DNA of 64,000 bases, taken from Corallium rubrum. Lineage: Eukaryota; Cnidaria; Anthozoa; Scleralcyonacea; Coralliidae. Shown here piece by piece: positions 21,486 through 31,234 of the stretch. Both the position numbers and the translations under genes were made by a program. The stretch covers positions 6,964,188-7,028,187 of the forward strand of contig OZ036005.1 in assembly GCA_964035015.1 (NCBI GenBank), written 5' to 3'. Positions within the stretch are counted from its first letter, which is position 1, and each line of letters starts with the position of its first letter. Under the pieces are notes generated by a model that saw only the letters and a list, made by a program, of their open reading frames with translations, made no database searches and was not told the origin of the DNA.

Positions 21486-22079
21486 ACTAGCGATACAAAC
21501 ATAATGGACTGACTGAATAGGCGAGTTTCGGGGTGTTGCGCACGCATCGTTTTGCAAAGGAATTGGCGGCCTCTTGGCGGGCTCCCCACAAAGTAAGCAA
21601 TGGCAAACAGACTTGCTAGCGAGCCAACAACAGCAGAATAACAGTGTTAAACATCCAGAAACTGTATGTATACTTTGTTTATCTTCAAAAGTATGTTTAC
21701 TTTGAGTAGAGCTTGCCAGTTTCTTTGAAAAAAATGAATTATTGGGACACTTTGGACAAGTTTTTCCTGACGGTAATAATCGCGTAAAAAGCATTGGAGA
21801 TGATCTTGTCACGTTTCCTTGACGACTATACACACGAACAATTTTCCTTGTTCAACAGCTGGCATGACTAGGCTCCTTGTCAAGGAAAAACTTGTCAATT
21901 TGTGTCGTACACACGAACAAATAAAACTTGTCAAGGAAAAACTTGTCAAGGAAAACTTGGTCGTCTGTGCGGGGCATTATATAATGTCCATTTTTCTAAA
22001 AAAGATGGTTTTGTTTTCTTTGTAGAATATAACCAAATTTTTTTACTTGGCTTCAAAGAACTATTTATTTATTTTACAG
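21486..22079. other. intron end with CTTGTCAAGGAAA repeats
   Basis: Between 21755 and 21960 the motif CTTGTCAAGGAAAAACTTG and its inverse recur at least five times, with CACACGAACAA spacers. It looks like a small foldback repeat. The last bases form the acceptor TTTATTTTACAG of exon 2. Confidence 0.5.
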
Positions 22080-22312
22080 GCGCTTTGAAACAACATGTAG
22101 TCGATACATCAACCGTTTCTTCGTTTTTGGACTGTGGGTTAAAGTGTGTGTCCTTAGAACCAGATTGCAAGTCTTTTAACTACCTTGAAAGCTCAGGGAA
22201 GCTTCCTTCCTGTGAACTAAATAACGTGACAAAACATTGTGTACAGGAACAAGATTTTGTTCATCAATTTGATTCTCAGTATGCTGAATTAATCAAGGCT
22301 GCTATGGACGAG
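22080..22312 (+). CDS. PAN-EGF-fibrinogen-like gene, exon 2 (PAN/apple domain)
   Basis: Acceptor TTTTACAG|GC and donor GAG|GTATAT bound 233 bp. After the split Ser codon the protein reads ALKQHVVDTSTVSSF, LDCGLKCVSLEPDCKSFNY, SCELNN, then an acidic end. The DCxxxCxxxPxCxSFNY spacing and the later CELNN match PAN_1 modules common in cnidarian secreted and matrix proteins. The exon ends in phase 0, as exon 3 requires. Confidence 0.82.
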
Positions 22313-22346
22313 GTATATTTAAGATCCAGAAATTTTTTGTGCTTCT

Positions 22347-22446
22347 TTAACCCTTTGACTCCTGCACGCATGCGCACCTTTAGTATTTTACTCTGGCTAA
22401 CGCCAGACGATTTTATTCGTCAAGGGAAGACCCTTGGTAGTCAAAG
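22347..22446. mobile_element. 100-bp palindrome-ended MITE
   Basis: Ends AACCCTTTGACTCC and GGTAGTCAAAGGGT are inverse. The core contains TATTTTACTCTGGCTAACGC and CAGACGATTTTATTCGTC, the inverse form of the GATGAGTAAAATC repeat at 6130. It sits just after exon 2. Confidence 0.65.
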
Positions 22447-22485
22447 GGTACAAATTGCTAGTTTTATTTCTTTTCGTGCACCTCT

Positions 22486-22690
22486 GCAACCAGGATTTGA
22501 TCCCTGCTCTGGTGCAGTTATCAGATTAAAATTTTACCGTTTAGTCGCATGTAAGAAGAGTGTTTCCAGTTTGCTGTTTGCCTTTGCCAAACACCGCAAA
22601 TTTCCTCTGCAGGCATGGTACTCCAATTTCCTCCAGTAGTAACACTGGACCAATGAGGGATGGCCTTTACTGGCCTTCTAGGAAGAACAG
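22486..22690 (+). mobile_element. tRNA-derived SINE family C, head-truncated
   Basis: Shares AACCAGGATTTGATCCCTGC, TTGCC.TTTGCCAAACAC, GCAGGCAT and ACACTGGACCAATGAGGGAT with the inverse copy at 39372-39600 and with tail pieces near 40040-40230. Only the box B half of the head remains here. Confidence 0.6.
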
Positions 22691-23010
22691 ATGGAAGCAC
22701 GGGTGGCGTGTGCTGTTAGGGCGCTGCCTCTCACCGCTGTAGTTAAGCCCAGTTGGACGGGGTTAGTACTTGGATGGGTGACCGTCTGGGAATAGTCCCG
22801 TTTTCGAACTTGAATTTCATGTGAGTAGAGCTTAGTTGGTCTCTCCTGTGCTTCGAGGGGTTTTCGCAGGGTTCTGCGGTTTTCCTCCCTCCGTAAAATC
22901 AACACTTAGCTCTTAGCTTATGTCGTGCACTGTTAACATGAGCCTCTGGCTTGGATGATTGGGCGACCACATCTTGTGTTTACGACGTTAAATAAATCAT
23001 TATTCATTAC
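22691..23010 (+). mobile_element. 5S rRNA-derived SINE (SINE3 class), plus copy
   Basis: The head has GTAGTTAAGCCCAGTTGGAC and GGTTAGTACTTGGATGGGTG followed by ACCGTCTGGGAATA, an excellent match to 5S rRNA. The body has TTAGTTGGTCTCTCCTGTGC, TTCGAGGGGTTTTCGCAGGG and CGACCACATCTTGTG, and ends near a TTTAG-rich stretch at 23040-23065. Same family as the minus copy at 20800-21185. Confidence 0.85.
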
Positions 23011-23132
23011 TCATCAATAATTGAGGGTTTATCCAGTATAAGTTAGTTTAGTTTTAGTTTAGTGCATGTAGTATTACAAGTGCAACAAACGAGAACTGCG
23101 TGAGCTGATCTTTTTTTCACGATTCTTTTCAG

Positions 23133-23235
23133 ACCTGCTCTGTTTGTGAAAACGGTGGGAAATATCAAGTAACCTCTCAACAACCTGGTTTTAAATGTGT
23201 ATGCAAGAGATATTTTAAGGGTGAACGGTGTCAAG
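23133..23235 (+). CDS. PAN-EGF-fibrinogen-like gene, exon 3 (EGF-like)
   Basis: Acceptor TTTTCAG and donor G|GTAAGA bound 103 bp encoding TCSVCENGGKYQVTSQQPGF then KCVCKRYFKGERCQ. The CxxGG..GFxCxCxxYFxGxxC pattern is an EGF module that packs with the preceding PAN exon. Starts in phase 0 (matches exon 2) and ends in phase 1. Confidence 0.8.
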
Positions 23236-23521
23236 GTAAGACAAGGTTTTGCCACACCCCTTGAAAATCATGGAAATTTTAAAAATAAAATTCTATAGAC
23301 AGGGAAAATCCCTGAAAATTAATAGAAATCCTTTAAAGTTTCCTATGAAACAAAAATCAAGTCTATCTTATTTGAAAGAACACTTAAATGATAGAATAAC
23401 ATATTTTACAGTTTTTCGTTTCCTCGCTTCGTTATTGAGATATTTCATTTTGTTTGATATGCAAATTTTAACGTCACATATGCATAATGAGTTATTGAAT
23501 AAAGTTATATATGTTTGCTTA

Positions 23522-23816
23522 CCCTCAGAGCCCATTTCCGACCTACGCAAGCTTCGGGGGAAAGTGGGCTCTGCCAACAAACTCGATATTTCTTTTTGAG
23601 CATGCGTGAACGATTGCCAAGATACTATTTTGTGCCCAAGCTCTAACGAGTCACTTCCTATTTTCCTGCTTACGCGTGTTCGTAAACTAGAACTTGTTTG
23701 ACCAGTTTAAAACCTGACTGACTCACCCCAAACTTGGGGCGAAGATCGAGCTTGTTGGCAGAGCACACTTTCCCCCGAAGCTTCCGTAGGTAGGAAAGGG
23801 GCTCTGACTCACAGGG
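23522..23816. mobile_element. TA-type MITE with 60-bp TIRs, copy 1
   Basis: The left end CCCTCAGAGCCCATTTCCGA is inverse to the right end GAAAGGGGCTCTGACTC, then ACAGGG. Inner TIR parts share GGGGGAAAGTG and GCTCTGCCAACAA. A second copy in opposite orientation is at 40805-41105 with TA on both flanks. Confidence 0.72.
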
Positions 23817-25239
23817 CAATGTTTGCTATTATTAAACCAAAATATGTAAAAAAATAAGAAGCATGTACGTGTGTTTCGCCCAGAGCACTAAACATGTAGA
23901 TTTTCAGGTGATTATATTTGACAAAGCAAAGATATATAACGTTTTTCGATAACTCATTGTGTCACACAAATCCCACATGTCCCCTGATCAAAAGCGAGGG
24001 CCCAAAAGAGTTGCCTGCGAAGGAGGCTACGTGTGACGTCAAAACGTTAAATTTGCATATCAAACAAACTGAAACATCTCAAGAACGAAGCAAGGAAACG
24101 AAAAACTGCAAAAGATGTTACGCTATCATTTCAAGTGTACTTTCAAATAAAACAAACTTAATTTTCGTTTCATGTGCACTTTAAATGCCGGCAATTTGCC
24201 TACCATTTGTACCAGCAATAGTTTAAGCATGCTAAAAACTGATTTCAAACAAAATGTCTTGCTTGTTAGTGATAGTGTCACTATGGACCTAAAAATACGT
24301 GGAAATTAAGCCAAATTTTCAGCGTTGGAAAACAAATTTCATGTTCATTTTTTGTACGTTTAAATCCTTGAATTTAGCTGAGGTCATTAAAGGTCTCCGG
24401 CAAAAATTCTTGAATTGTTCTTGTACCATGTTCTTTAAAAAAAGTCAAAATACAATTCAGTTCATTTTACAATTAATTTTATTTCACAATACAGGGCTGC
24501 GTTGAATTTGTGTGCATTACTTTAAAAATGGTCTGTGTCACTTTCAAGGAGGTCATCACCTGCATTGATTCCCATGCAGAGGCATTTCATTGCAGCTTTC
24601 ATTATTTGGTTTTTCTGTACCCGAAGCCTTTCAATTAACCCTTTCCATTCGTTGAGGTTTCCGTGAGACGAACAGTGGCGAGAGGGGTGGGGGTGGGGGT
24701 GGGGGGTGTTGGGTGTTGGGTGGCAAGCATTAAGATTTTCCAAGAAGTGAACAAGTGGGCGTCGTCATGTGGGCGTGGTTACGAGTTACGGTATTGGCGT
24801 ATCGCGATGGTTTGTTTCCAGTTTAATTCATGCGTTACAAGACATTACAAGTGTCTAATCTAAATGCAGAATTTGAGAAAGACAGGGAAAGGTTTATCAT
24901 TTGCGTTTAAGGTATTATTCCATGCTCCAAGATTATCCTGCACAATGTCGCAATTTAATTTATCTCGAAAGCTCGCATGGAAATTTCCGACAGGGAATTA
25001 GAATTTTCCGATAGATGACCATCTAGATGTTGTGTGTGGAGGGGGTGGGGTGTGTGACTGCCACTGGTGATGAGTAAAATCGTCTGATGTTGGCCACAGT
25101 AAAATACATAAGACTTGAGAACTGGGTGCACTCTGAAGGAATTAAAGATCTGGATATCATGACTAAAACACTGATTCTCTACTTAAATTTAAGACTTTTC
25201 TAAAGAAACTAACTATATAACTAACATCCGATAACCTAC
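23817..25239. other. intron sequence, no exon recognised
   Basis: One exon linking EGF to the fibrinogen-like part should lie between 23236 and 27770, but I could not find it. A G-rich run is at 24680-24712, and a GATGAGTAAAATCGTCTGATG repeat piece at 25069-25090. No open frame with a known domain. Confidence 0.4.
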
Positions 25240-25840
25240 TATAGTCAACTCTCGCCTTAATTGCGGACACCCCGCTATAGATCGTTTTCCCTCACGTGAT
25301 CGGTGGCCCCATTGGGGTGGTGAAACAATACGAAATATTTGAATAAGAAAGAGCTAATTCCCATACCGTACACCAATATGGCCGCCATTTCATTGTTTTG
25401 GTACACCAATATGGCCGCCGTGACGTCAGATGAAAACGATCTATACAGTCTGGTTCTCATATGTCGCCGATCGTCGCCGAACCATGATTTAGATGCATGT
25501 TAAGTAAAAGAATAAAAGCACTGCTTTTCTGCATTGTTCTTTATTACTCAACATGCTGCTGCACAGCCTGCACTTCCCATTTTAACATGCATCTATAAAT
25601 CGCCGACGATCGGCGACCATCGGCGACATTTGAGAACCAGGCTTAACGGACACCCCGCTATTAAGGACAGTTGGTAAATCCCCGGCCGAAACTACTATGA
25701 AATGTATTGAAATAACTCTCGCTATTACGGACTCTCGCTATTACGGAATTGCGGACACTTCATGTGGTCCCAACAAACATTTTTATTGTTCTACTCTCGT
25801 TACAACGGACACCTTGGACGTATTTTTCTCTCGACACATG
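25240..25840. mobile_element. Tigger-like end fragments around a palindromic MITE
   Basis: GCGGACACCCCGCTAT near 25263, ACGGACACCCCGCTATTAAG near 25647, and CTCGCTATTACGGAC steps near 25719-25760 are typical of subterminal repeats of pogo/Tigger elements. The element is interrupted by the MITE at 25446. Limits are approximate. Confidence 0.5.
25446..25643. mobile_element. palindromic MITE with GTCGCCGATCG arms
   Basis: The left arm TCTGGTTCTCATATGTCGCC and inner GATCGTCGCCG are mirrored at 25596-25643 by GCCGACGATCGGCGACCATC and GAGAACCAGGCT. The centre is AT-rich. About 198 bp in total. Confidence 0.7.
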
Positions 25841-26139
25841 AAAGTGAATGACTTTTTAATTTATCGAGTGACATATTTATGTTACTGATTCATGCTACCG
25901 TGGTATTTTTGGTTTTGGAATAAAAACCAAAAATACCCCCCACCCCCCAAACAGAATTGGGCTGCTACGCCCAATTCTCTTTGATAATTTCATAAATGCC
26001 TAAATATCATAATATGTCTCACACAAGTAAACCACGGCATGTGTTATTTCAGAATACCCAATTTGCCAAAACATGAAAGAGAAACAACCTACAACAATTT
26101 TGACATCATTGGGTGGCTCTGCAGTGAAGGTATGTAGAA

Positions 26140-26612
26140 AGTATAGGTCATTTTCATCTGACGTCACGGCGGCATATTGGCGCACCATCTTTATAATCCT
26201 ATGGGAATTTAACTCTATTCTTATTTGAACATTTCGTGTTGTTTCACCGCCCCAACGGGGCCACCGATCACGTGAGTGAAAACGATTCATAATTAAAGGT
26301 GACGTACAGTCCGTTCTGCGCATGTACGAAACTAATGTTTACATCTTTAATATTTACATAAAAATACTAATACCTTATTCAAGATTGTAAGATTTTCTTG
26401 GTTCCCATTCATTACTGGTACCTAAAACAAAACATTTCCAGGAGAAATAGAAGAAATCCGAGGAGACAGACTCGCCGAATCGCTTGGTTTTCTGGCATGT
26501 TGTTCCTAACGGTTTACATTGAGCTGAGTACTTCATGTAACTATCTACGAATGTCATGTTTTGGGGATCACATTGCGGTCATGCGCAGAACAGACTGTAT
26601 GTCACCTTTAAT
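26140..26612. mobile_element. two overlapping inverted-repeat pieces
   Basis: 26140-26297 is the inverse of 25275-25443 (GGCCCCATTGGGGTGGTGAA versus TTCACCGCCCCAACGGGGCC). Separately 26283-26330 (AATTAAAGGTGACGTACAGT, CCGTTCTGCGCATG) is inverse to 26567-26612 (CATGCGCAGAACAGACTGTA, TGTCACCTTTAATT), delimiting a palindromic element of about 330 bp. Confidence 0.6.
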
Positions 26613-26696
26613 TTATTGTAGCTATAAAATGGGTTGCATCTTACGCACGTTGTGATTGGTCAGTTAGCATGCTTAAATCACGATATATTCCATGTG

Positions 26697-26835
26697 CGAT
26701 CTTGGTGTAAAGTAACAGACGTGTGATGGACGTTAGACACTCTATAGCCGTCCGAGCCTCAGTATAGCCGGTCATAGGTTGCAAACTCAATCCCTGTCTG
26801 AGGCTGAAAATAGTTTTCTGAGTATTTGTATCAGT
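26697..26835. mobile_element. tRNA-derived SINE family A, rearranged copy
   Basis: The inverse tail (GATCTTGGTGTAAAGTAACA, GACG) is followed by a direct part (CCGGTCATAGGTTGCAAACT, CCTGTCTGAGGCTGAAAATA), so two orientations are joined. Shares the body of family A. Confidence 0.55.
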
Positions 26836-27770
26836 CGCTCCTATTTGATCGTTTCTTATTGACGTTGAATGCATCAAATTGTTTGAAGACGTACTAGGTG
26901 TAAAGTTCTTGTTTTGTATCCTTTCGTTCAGATTAGATGACAAAAGTTTTCGTTTACGAACTTTGGACATAGTGAGATTATTTTTCTTCACTGTTTCTAA
27001 AGGAGAAATGTTGCTTTCTTTCGGAGGCGTATTTTGCTTTTTAGTTTCTGTTTTGTTCACCGTGTATTCAACAGCAGAACCCATCGGTTCAGTTTCCGAA
27101 TTGGTTATTAACTTCTGTACTTTGATGGCTGGGACAGCCGGGTTGATTATTGGGTAGTTGGAATGCAAGTTTTCACTTCAGAAGTTTCGCAGCCATCGTT
27201 TTATTACCAAACGTCTTTTCATAATTGACCATACCGAAAAAGATGGCGACTTGTTCATTTAACCACAATCCTTTGCGCATAGTAAATATTGTTTGTTGTA
27301 GAATTATCGAAAAATAGGTCTTTAAAAAGATGAACTTTGGGAGGAATGAAGTTCCTGCTCACTTAATCCATGCATAGAACTATGATCCATGTTAACATGA
27401 TAAACAATGTTTAATTATTATTTGAGCTGATTTGAGGTTGCAAAGCATTGTGGTTAAATGTACCGCCGCTATCTTCTTCGGTACCGTCTATGAGGTCAAT
27501 TCCTATACTGCCTTCAGAAACTCAATAATTTATACGAAAAACACGAAATATATCAGTTCAAGGTCTGTGGTTTTATATCTGATTATCTTGATTTACATAA
27601 ACTTTAGCTTTGATTTTCTCGGCTTCGACAACGCACGTTGTTTTTTAAAATTACTTCGCCATTGAACTTACCAAATGGTTCGTTCTTTAAGTTATTCACA
27701 CAGTACTTGTTTTATCAAATCTAACACACTGACTGCTGCTCATGTTTTAAATACTACTTCTACATTAAAG
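26836..27770. other. intron sequence, no exon recognised
   Basis: Includes a minus-strand open frame to 27168 without an ATG or known domain, not called. The last 35 bp contain a plausible acceptor (TACTACTTCTACATTAAAG) for the final exon. Confidence 0.4.
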
Positions 27771-28415
27771 ATTTTCTGTGATGCAAGGGAACAAGCCGGG
27801 GGTTGGACACTGGTAGCGCGTTTTGCCAACACAGACTCCACGCATTGGATGGAAGATCAGGAAACTTGGTGGTACGACAAAGTAGAACCGTATGGCAAGC
27901 CACTCGATCCTGGAGATAATGCTGACATGATATCCGAGGCATTTTGGCTGATGAATGGTACTGAATTCAAAATCACCAGAAGTGATGATTCAACACATAC
28001 AGCTCTACTGACCACAACAGGAAACTGTTTGGAAGGAAAGACCTTCAGATCTAAGATGGCCAGCTTTGGAATATTTCGCGGTACGACTACTTGGGCGATA
28101 AGTTCTTGCGGTGGGAGTTGTTCGGTGGTATACGGAGGAAACTACACTACTACCAAAGCTTTCAGTCAGTCACAGTGCAACGATTATCTCCAATCCAGGA
28201 ACAACATTGGTTTTTGGTGTGATTATAGTAAGGCGGATGGTTCTGTATTGATGATTGGAGGTGGGGGAAATTTTTGCGGACGAGCTGATCACGGGATTGG
28301 AGTGACAGAGACCAATGGTGCTTGCTTTAAAGGTTTGGATGAAGAAAATGATTTCGGGGATGATGCAGCTGGTTTTGTGGAACAATCTTATGCTTTAAAC
28401 TTGTGGGTTCGCTAA
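27771..28415 (+). CDS. PAN-EGF-fibrinogen-like gene, last exon (fibrinogen-related-like domain)
   Basis: It encodes 214 residues: IFCDAREQAGGWTLVARF, then WWYDKVEPYG, DNADMISEAFWLMNG, FKITRSDDSTHTALL, a cysteine-rich middle (SSCGGSCSVVYGGNY, GFWCDYSKADGSVLMIGGGG), HGIGVTE and an ALNLWVR end. The (I/V)xCD..GGWTLVA start and IGGGG..C turn are typical of fibrinogen-related-like C-terminal domains of secreted cnidarian proteins, which probably bind ligands outside the cell. The 5' limit (acceptor at 27769-27770, phase 0) is inferred from domain start. Exon 3 ends in phase 1, so at least one intervening exon is missing here, or this exon belongs to a separate gene. Confidence 0.75.
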   Translation: MFCDAREQAGGWTLVARFANTDSTHWMEDQETWWYDKVEPYGKPLDPGDNADMISEAFWLMNGTEFKITRSDDSTHTALLTTTGNCLEGKTFRSKMASFGIFRGTTTWAISSCGGSCSVVYGGNYTTTKAFSQSQCNDYLQSRNNIGFWCDYSKADGSVLMIGGGGNFCGRADHGIGVTETNGACFKGLDEENDFGDDAAGFVEQSYALNLWVR

Positions 28416-28430
28416 ACCATAGTTCCTAGA

Positions 28431-28436
28431 AATAAA
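28431..28436 (+). promoter_or_regulatory. polyadenylation signal AATAAA
   Basis: AATAAA 16 bp after the stop codon of the fibrinogen-like exon. Very close to the stop, but in the right orientation. Confidence 0.5.
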
Positions 28437-28661
28437 TTATCTGGAAACGCGCGCAGTGAACATCATCAAGCGACTAACAATGAACTGCAAGTTATGTTGA
28501 TGGTCTGAAAGTGCGCAATTTTCATTAATAACGTTCATTAATAGCAACGTTCATTTATAGCAACGCTACTATTGGCTGATTGCTTCATTATACCAATAAT
28601 ACAATGTCTTCAGCAAAACTTAGAACAAAGACGCGTTTCCAGACAATTTATTTTCAAAGAC

Positions 28662-28795
28662 TATAGACCGCTTTAAAGAAACAATTCTTTTGAATTTCCC
28701 ACATGAGAACGAGTTCAACGAGTTCATAAGGGCTAATTTATAAAAGGATTTAAATTCGACGGCCATTTTTGAATAAGGTCTATGGTGAAAGTAGG
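28662..28795. repeat. dispersed GGCCATTTTTGAATAAGGTC repeat
   Basis: Shares AGTTCATAAGGGCTAATTTA, TAATTCGACGGCCATTTT and GAATAAGGTC with 38036-38150 (inverse) and 38880-38952. Looks like a diverged MITE family. Confidence 0.55.
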
Positions 28796-28993
28796 CGAGA
28801 CAATATTTGTGCAGAGAAAAGAAACAATATTCTAGAAACGTTAAAGAAATCATTAGTGGATTTTCTTCTGAACTATTTAGTCTAAGTTTTAAAATGTGTG
28901 ACACTTGCAGCGTCTGAATCTAAGGACTCTTGACATTGCCAGAAATTTCGGTCATTTGTGCCGCTGCTCTCGGTCAGCGGCTATATTCGCCTA

Positions 28994-29014
28994 ATATAAT
29001 ATAATATAATATAA
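28994..29014. repeat. TAATA pentanucleotide run
   Basis: About four repeats of ATAAT just before the tRNA-like array. Confidence 0.85.
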
Positions 29015-29027
29015 TTATGTATTCTAG

Positions 29028-30352
29028 TACAGAATCATCCTCAGAAACATGAGAAAATTTTTCATGATGTCTTACACTGCTAAAGTCAACCGAAAAATTT
29101 CGGCTGACTCGAGCGGGATTTGAACTCGCACCTTCGGGATTCCGGTCCGCCGCTCTACCTGTTGAGCTATCGAGCCGCACAGGGATTGGAGGCAAGTTCT
29201 ATCCAACTTAAGTGCACGAGATATTCTCGCGACAACTTAACGCTAATCCGTGAGGACGTGCAGTGTTTCAATTCTATTACAGAATCATCCTCAGAAACAT
29301 GAGAAAATTTTTCATGATGTCTTACACTGCTAAAGTCAACCGAAAAATTTCGGCTGACTCGAGCGGGATTTGAACTCGCACCTTCGGGATTCCGGTCCGC
29401 CGCTCTACCTGTTGAGCTATCGAGCCGCACAGGGATTGGAGGCAAGTTCTATCCAACTTAAGTGCACGAGATATTCTCGCGACAACTTAACGCTAATCCG
29501 TGAGGACGTGCAGTGTTTCAATTCTATTACAGAATCATCCTCAGAAACATGAGAAAATTTTTCATGATGTCTTACACTGCTAAAGTCAACCGAAAAATTT
29601 CGGCTGACTCGAGCGGGATTTGAACTCGCACCTTCGGGATTCCGGTCCGCCGCTCTACCTGTTGAGCTATCGAGCCGCACAGGGATTGGAGGCAAGTTCT
29701 ATCCAACTTAAGTGCACGAGATATTCTCGCGACAACTTAACGCTAATCCGTGAGGACGTGCAGTGTTTCAATTCTATTACAGAATCATCCTCAGAAACAT
29801 GAGAAAATTTTTCATGATGTCTTACACTGCTAAAGTCAACCGAAAAATTTCGGCTGACTCGAGCGGATTTGAACTCGCACCTTCGGGATTCCGGTCCGCC
29901 GCTCTACCTGTTGAGCTATCGAGCCGCACAGGGATTGGAGGCAAGTTCTATCCAACTTAAGTGCACGAGATATTCTCGCGACAACTTAACGCTAATCCGG
30001 CGGACCGGAATCCCGAAGGTGCGAGTTCAAATCCCGCTCAAGTCAGCCGAAATTTTTCGGTTGACTTTAGCAGTGTAAGACATCATGAAAAATTTTCTCA
30101 TGTTTCTGAGGATGATTCTGTAATAGAATTGAAACACTGCACGTCCTCACGGATTAGCGTTAAGTTGTCGCGAGAATATCTCGTGCACTTAAGTTGGATA
30201 GAACTTGCCTCCAATCCCTGTGCGGCTCGATAGCTCAACAGGTAGAGCGGCGGACCGGAATCCCGAAGGTGCGAGTTCAAATCCCGCTCGAGTCAGCCGA
30301 AATTTTTCGGTTGACTTTAGCAGTGTAAGACATCATGAAAAATTTTCTCATG
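29028..30352. mobile_element. array of 250-bp SINE-like units with tRNA-like heads, partly inverted
   Basis: Four 250-bp units in minus orientation are nearly identical, then the sequence inverts near 29998 and continues as one and a fraction units in plus orientation. tRNA-like heads: 29106-29176, 29356-29426, 29606-29676, 29856-29925 (minus), 30224-30294 (plus), plus a truncated one at 29998-30045. Each head has a perfectly paired 7-bp acceptor stem (GGCTCGA/TCGAGTC), box A TAGCTCAACAGG and box B GAGTTCAAATCCC, but the anticodon stem pairs poorly, so it is not a working tRNA. A hairpin around GCCGAAATTTTTCGG follows each head. TATTCTAG flanks the whole array (29020-29027 and 30353-30360). 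Confidence 0.85.
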
Positions 30353-30455
30353 TATTCTAGAATTTCTAATGAGTGTGATTATACTGTATTCTAGTGTTTC
30401 TCATTATTCAGGTCATTGAGTTCTTTAGAATTCGCCTAAATCGTGCACGATAAGG

Positions 30456-30560
30456 ACTATGCAAAGTCACTTTGAATATGGAAATTATGCCCTAGGGAAT
30501 TCGTTAATATATATAAGTGGATGACCATTCTCTCCATTGGCACTTGCAAGAAGTCCGTGG
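30456..30560 (+). repeat. terminal repeat A1 of the YR retroelement
   Basis: 105 bp beginning ACTATGCAAAGTCACTTTGA and ending AAGAAGTCCGTGG; I find no mismatch to A2 at 35939-36043. Confidence 0.85.
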
Positions 30561-30939
30561 GAGACTTCATACCGCAAATCGACCTCGGCTTGGATTTTAG
30601 TTTTGGCAGAAATAGTTGACGACGAAGTTCCTGCTATTCCAGCCTTTCTGTTTCTTCAGCGAGTTATCTGGCCTTCAGTACCATATGTAGCGCCAGGTGA
30701 TCAAACTCTGGCTTTGGCAAACACGATGCCTCCAAATCAGTCACCGAACAGTGGCCGAAGCTCGTCCTCAACCTCAGGAGATACAGTCGAGACTAATATG
30801 GTCGGGTTAGTTCTTGTGTAATTTCACGTACTTGTGTAGTGTTACGTGCTTCAGGTTTGTTCGAATATTTACTGTGGCCGTCGGCATATACGTTGATGGG
30901 CGTTAATTGATAACTGACCCTAGCTGTATTTGGCTACTG

Positions 30940-30942
<3 letters not shown>

Positions 30943-30980
<38 letters not shown>
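30943..30980. repeat. GT dinucleotide microsatellite
   Basis: 19 uninterrupted GT units inside the retroelement's left interior. Confidence 0.97.
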
Positions 30981-30981
<1 letters not shown>

Positions 30982-31234
30982 GTTTTTTCGAGTTGGTGTA
31001 CTGTATAGTTATTGTCAGAAGGTGTTTCTATTGATATTATCGTTTAGTGCTCTATATATGTTTGCCTGTGTTGTGGTTGAGAAGGTCTGTCGCGTGTTGA
31101 CTTGTGTATTTTCTGTTTGGGGATGGCGTTGTTTAGTAGGTGTGTGAAATAGTCACTTTCAGTGGTTGCTGTGTGCGCTCAAGCATTAAATTTCTTGACC
31201 TTCCCTGGGCTTGGTGAAGGAGCAAAGGTAGGTT

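Noticed and set aside
20800-23010. Functional 5S rRNA genes
   Set aside because: Only part of 5S is present and it is fused to a shared SINE body; not a full 120-nt gene.
26641-27168. 175-codon minus-strand frame
   Set aside because: Starts with TTG, has no domain, and its last third is SINE family A sequence.
29106-29925. Cluster of true tRNA genes
   Set aside because: Acceptor stem and boxes are good, but the anticodon stem mispairs and U33 is missing; repeated as part of a 250-bp SINE-like unit.
28974-30280. Repeated RLDSSTGRAADRNPEGASSNPA frames that look conserved
   Set aside because: This peptide is the translation of the tRNA-like SINE head; it recurs because the DNA unit repeats.
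28974-30352. CRISPR array
   Set aside because: Units are 250 bp, tRNA-like and eukaryotic; there are no short repeats with unique spacers or cas genes.
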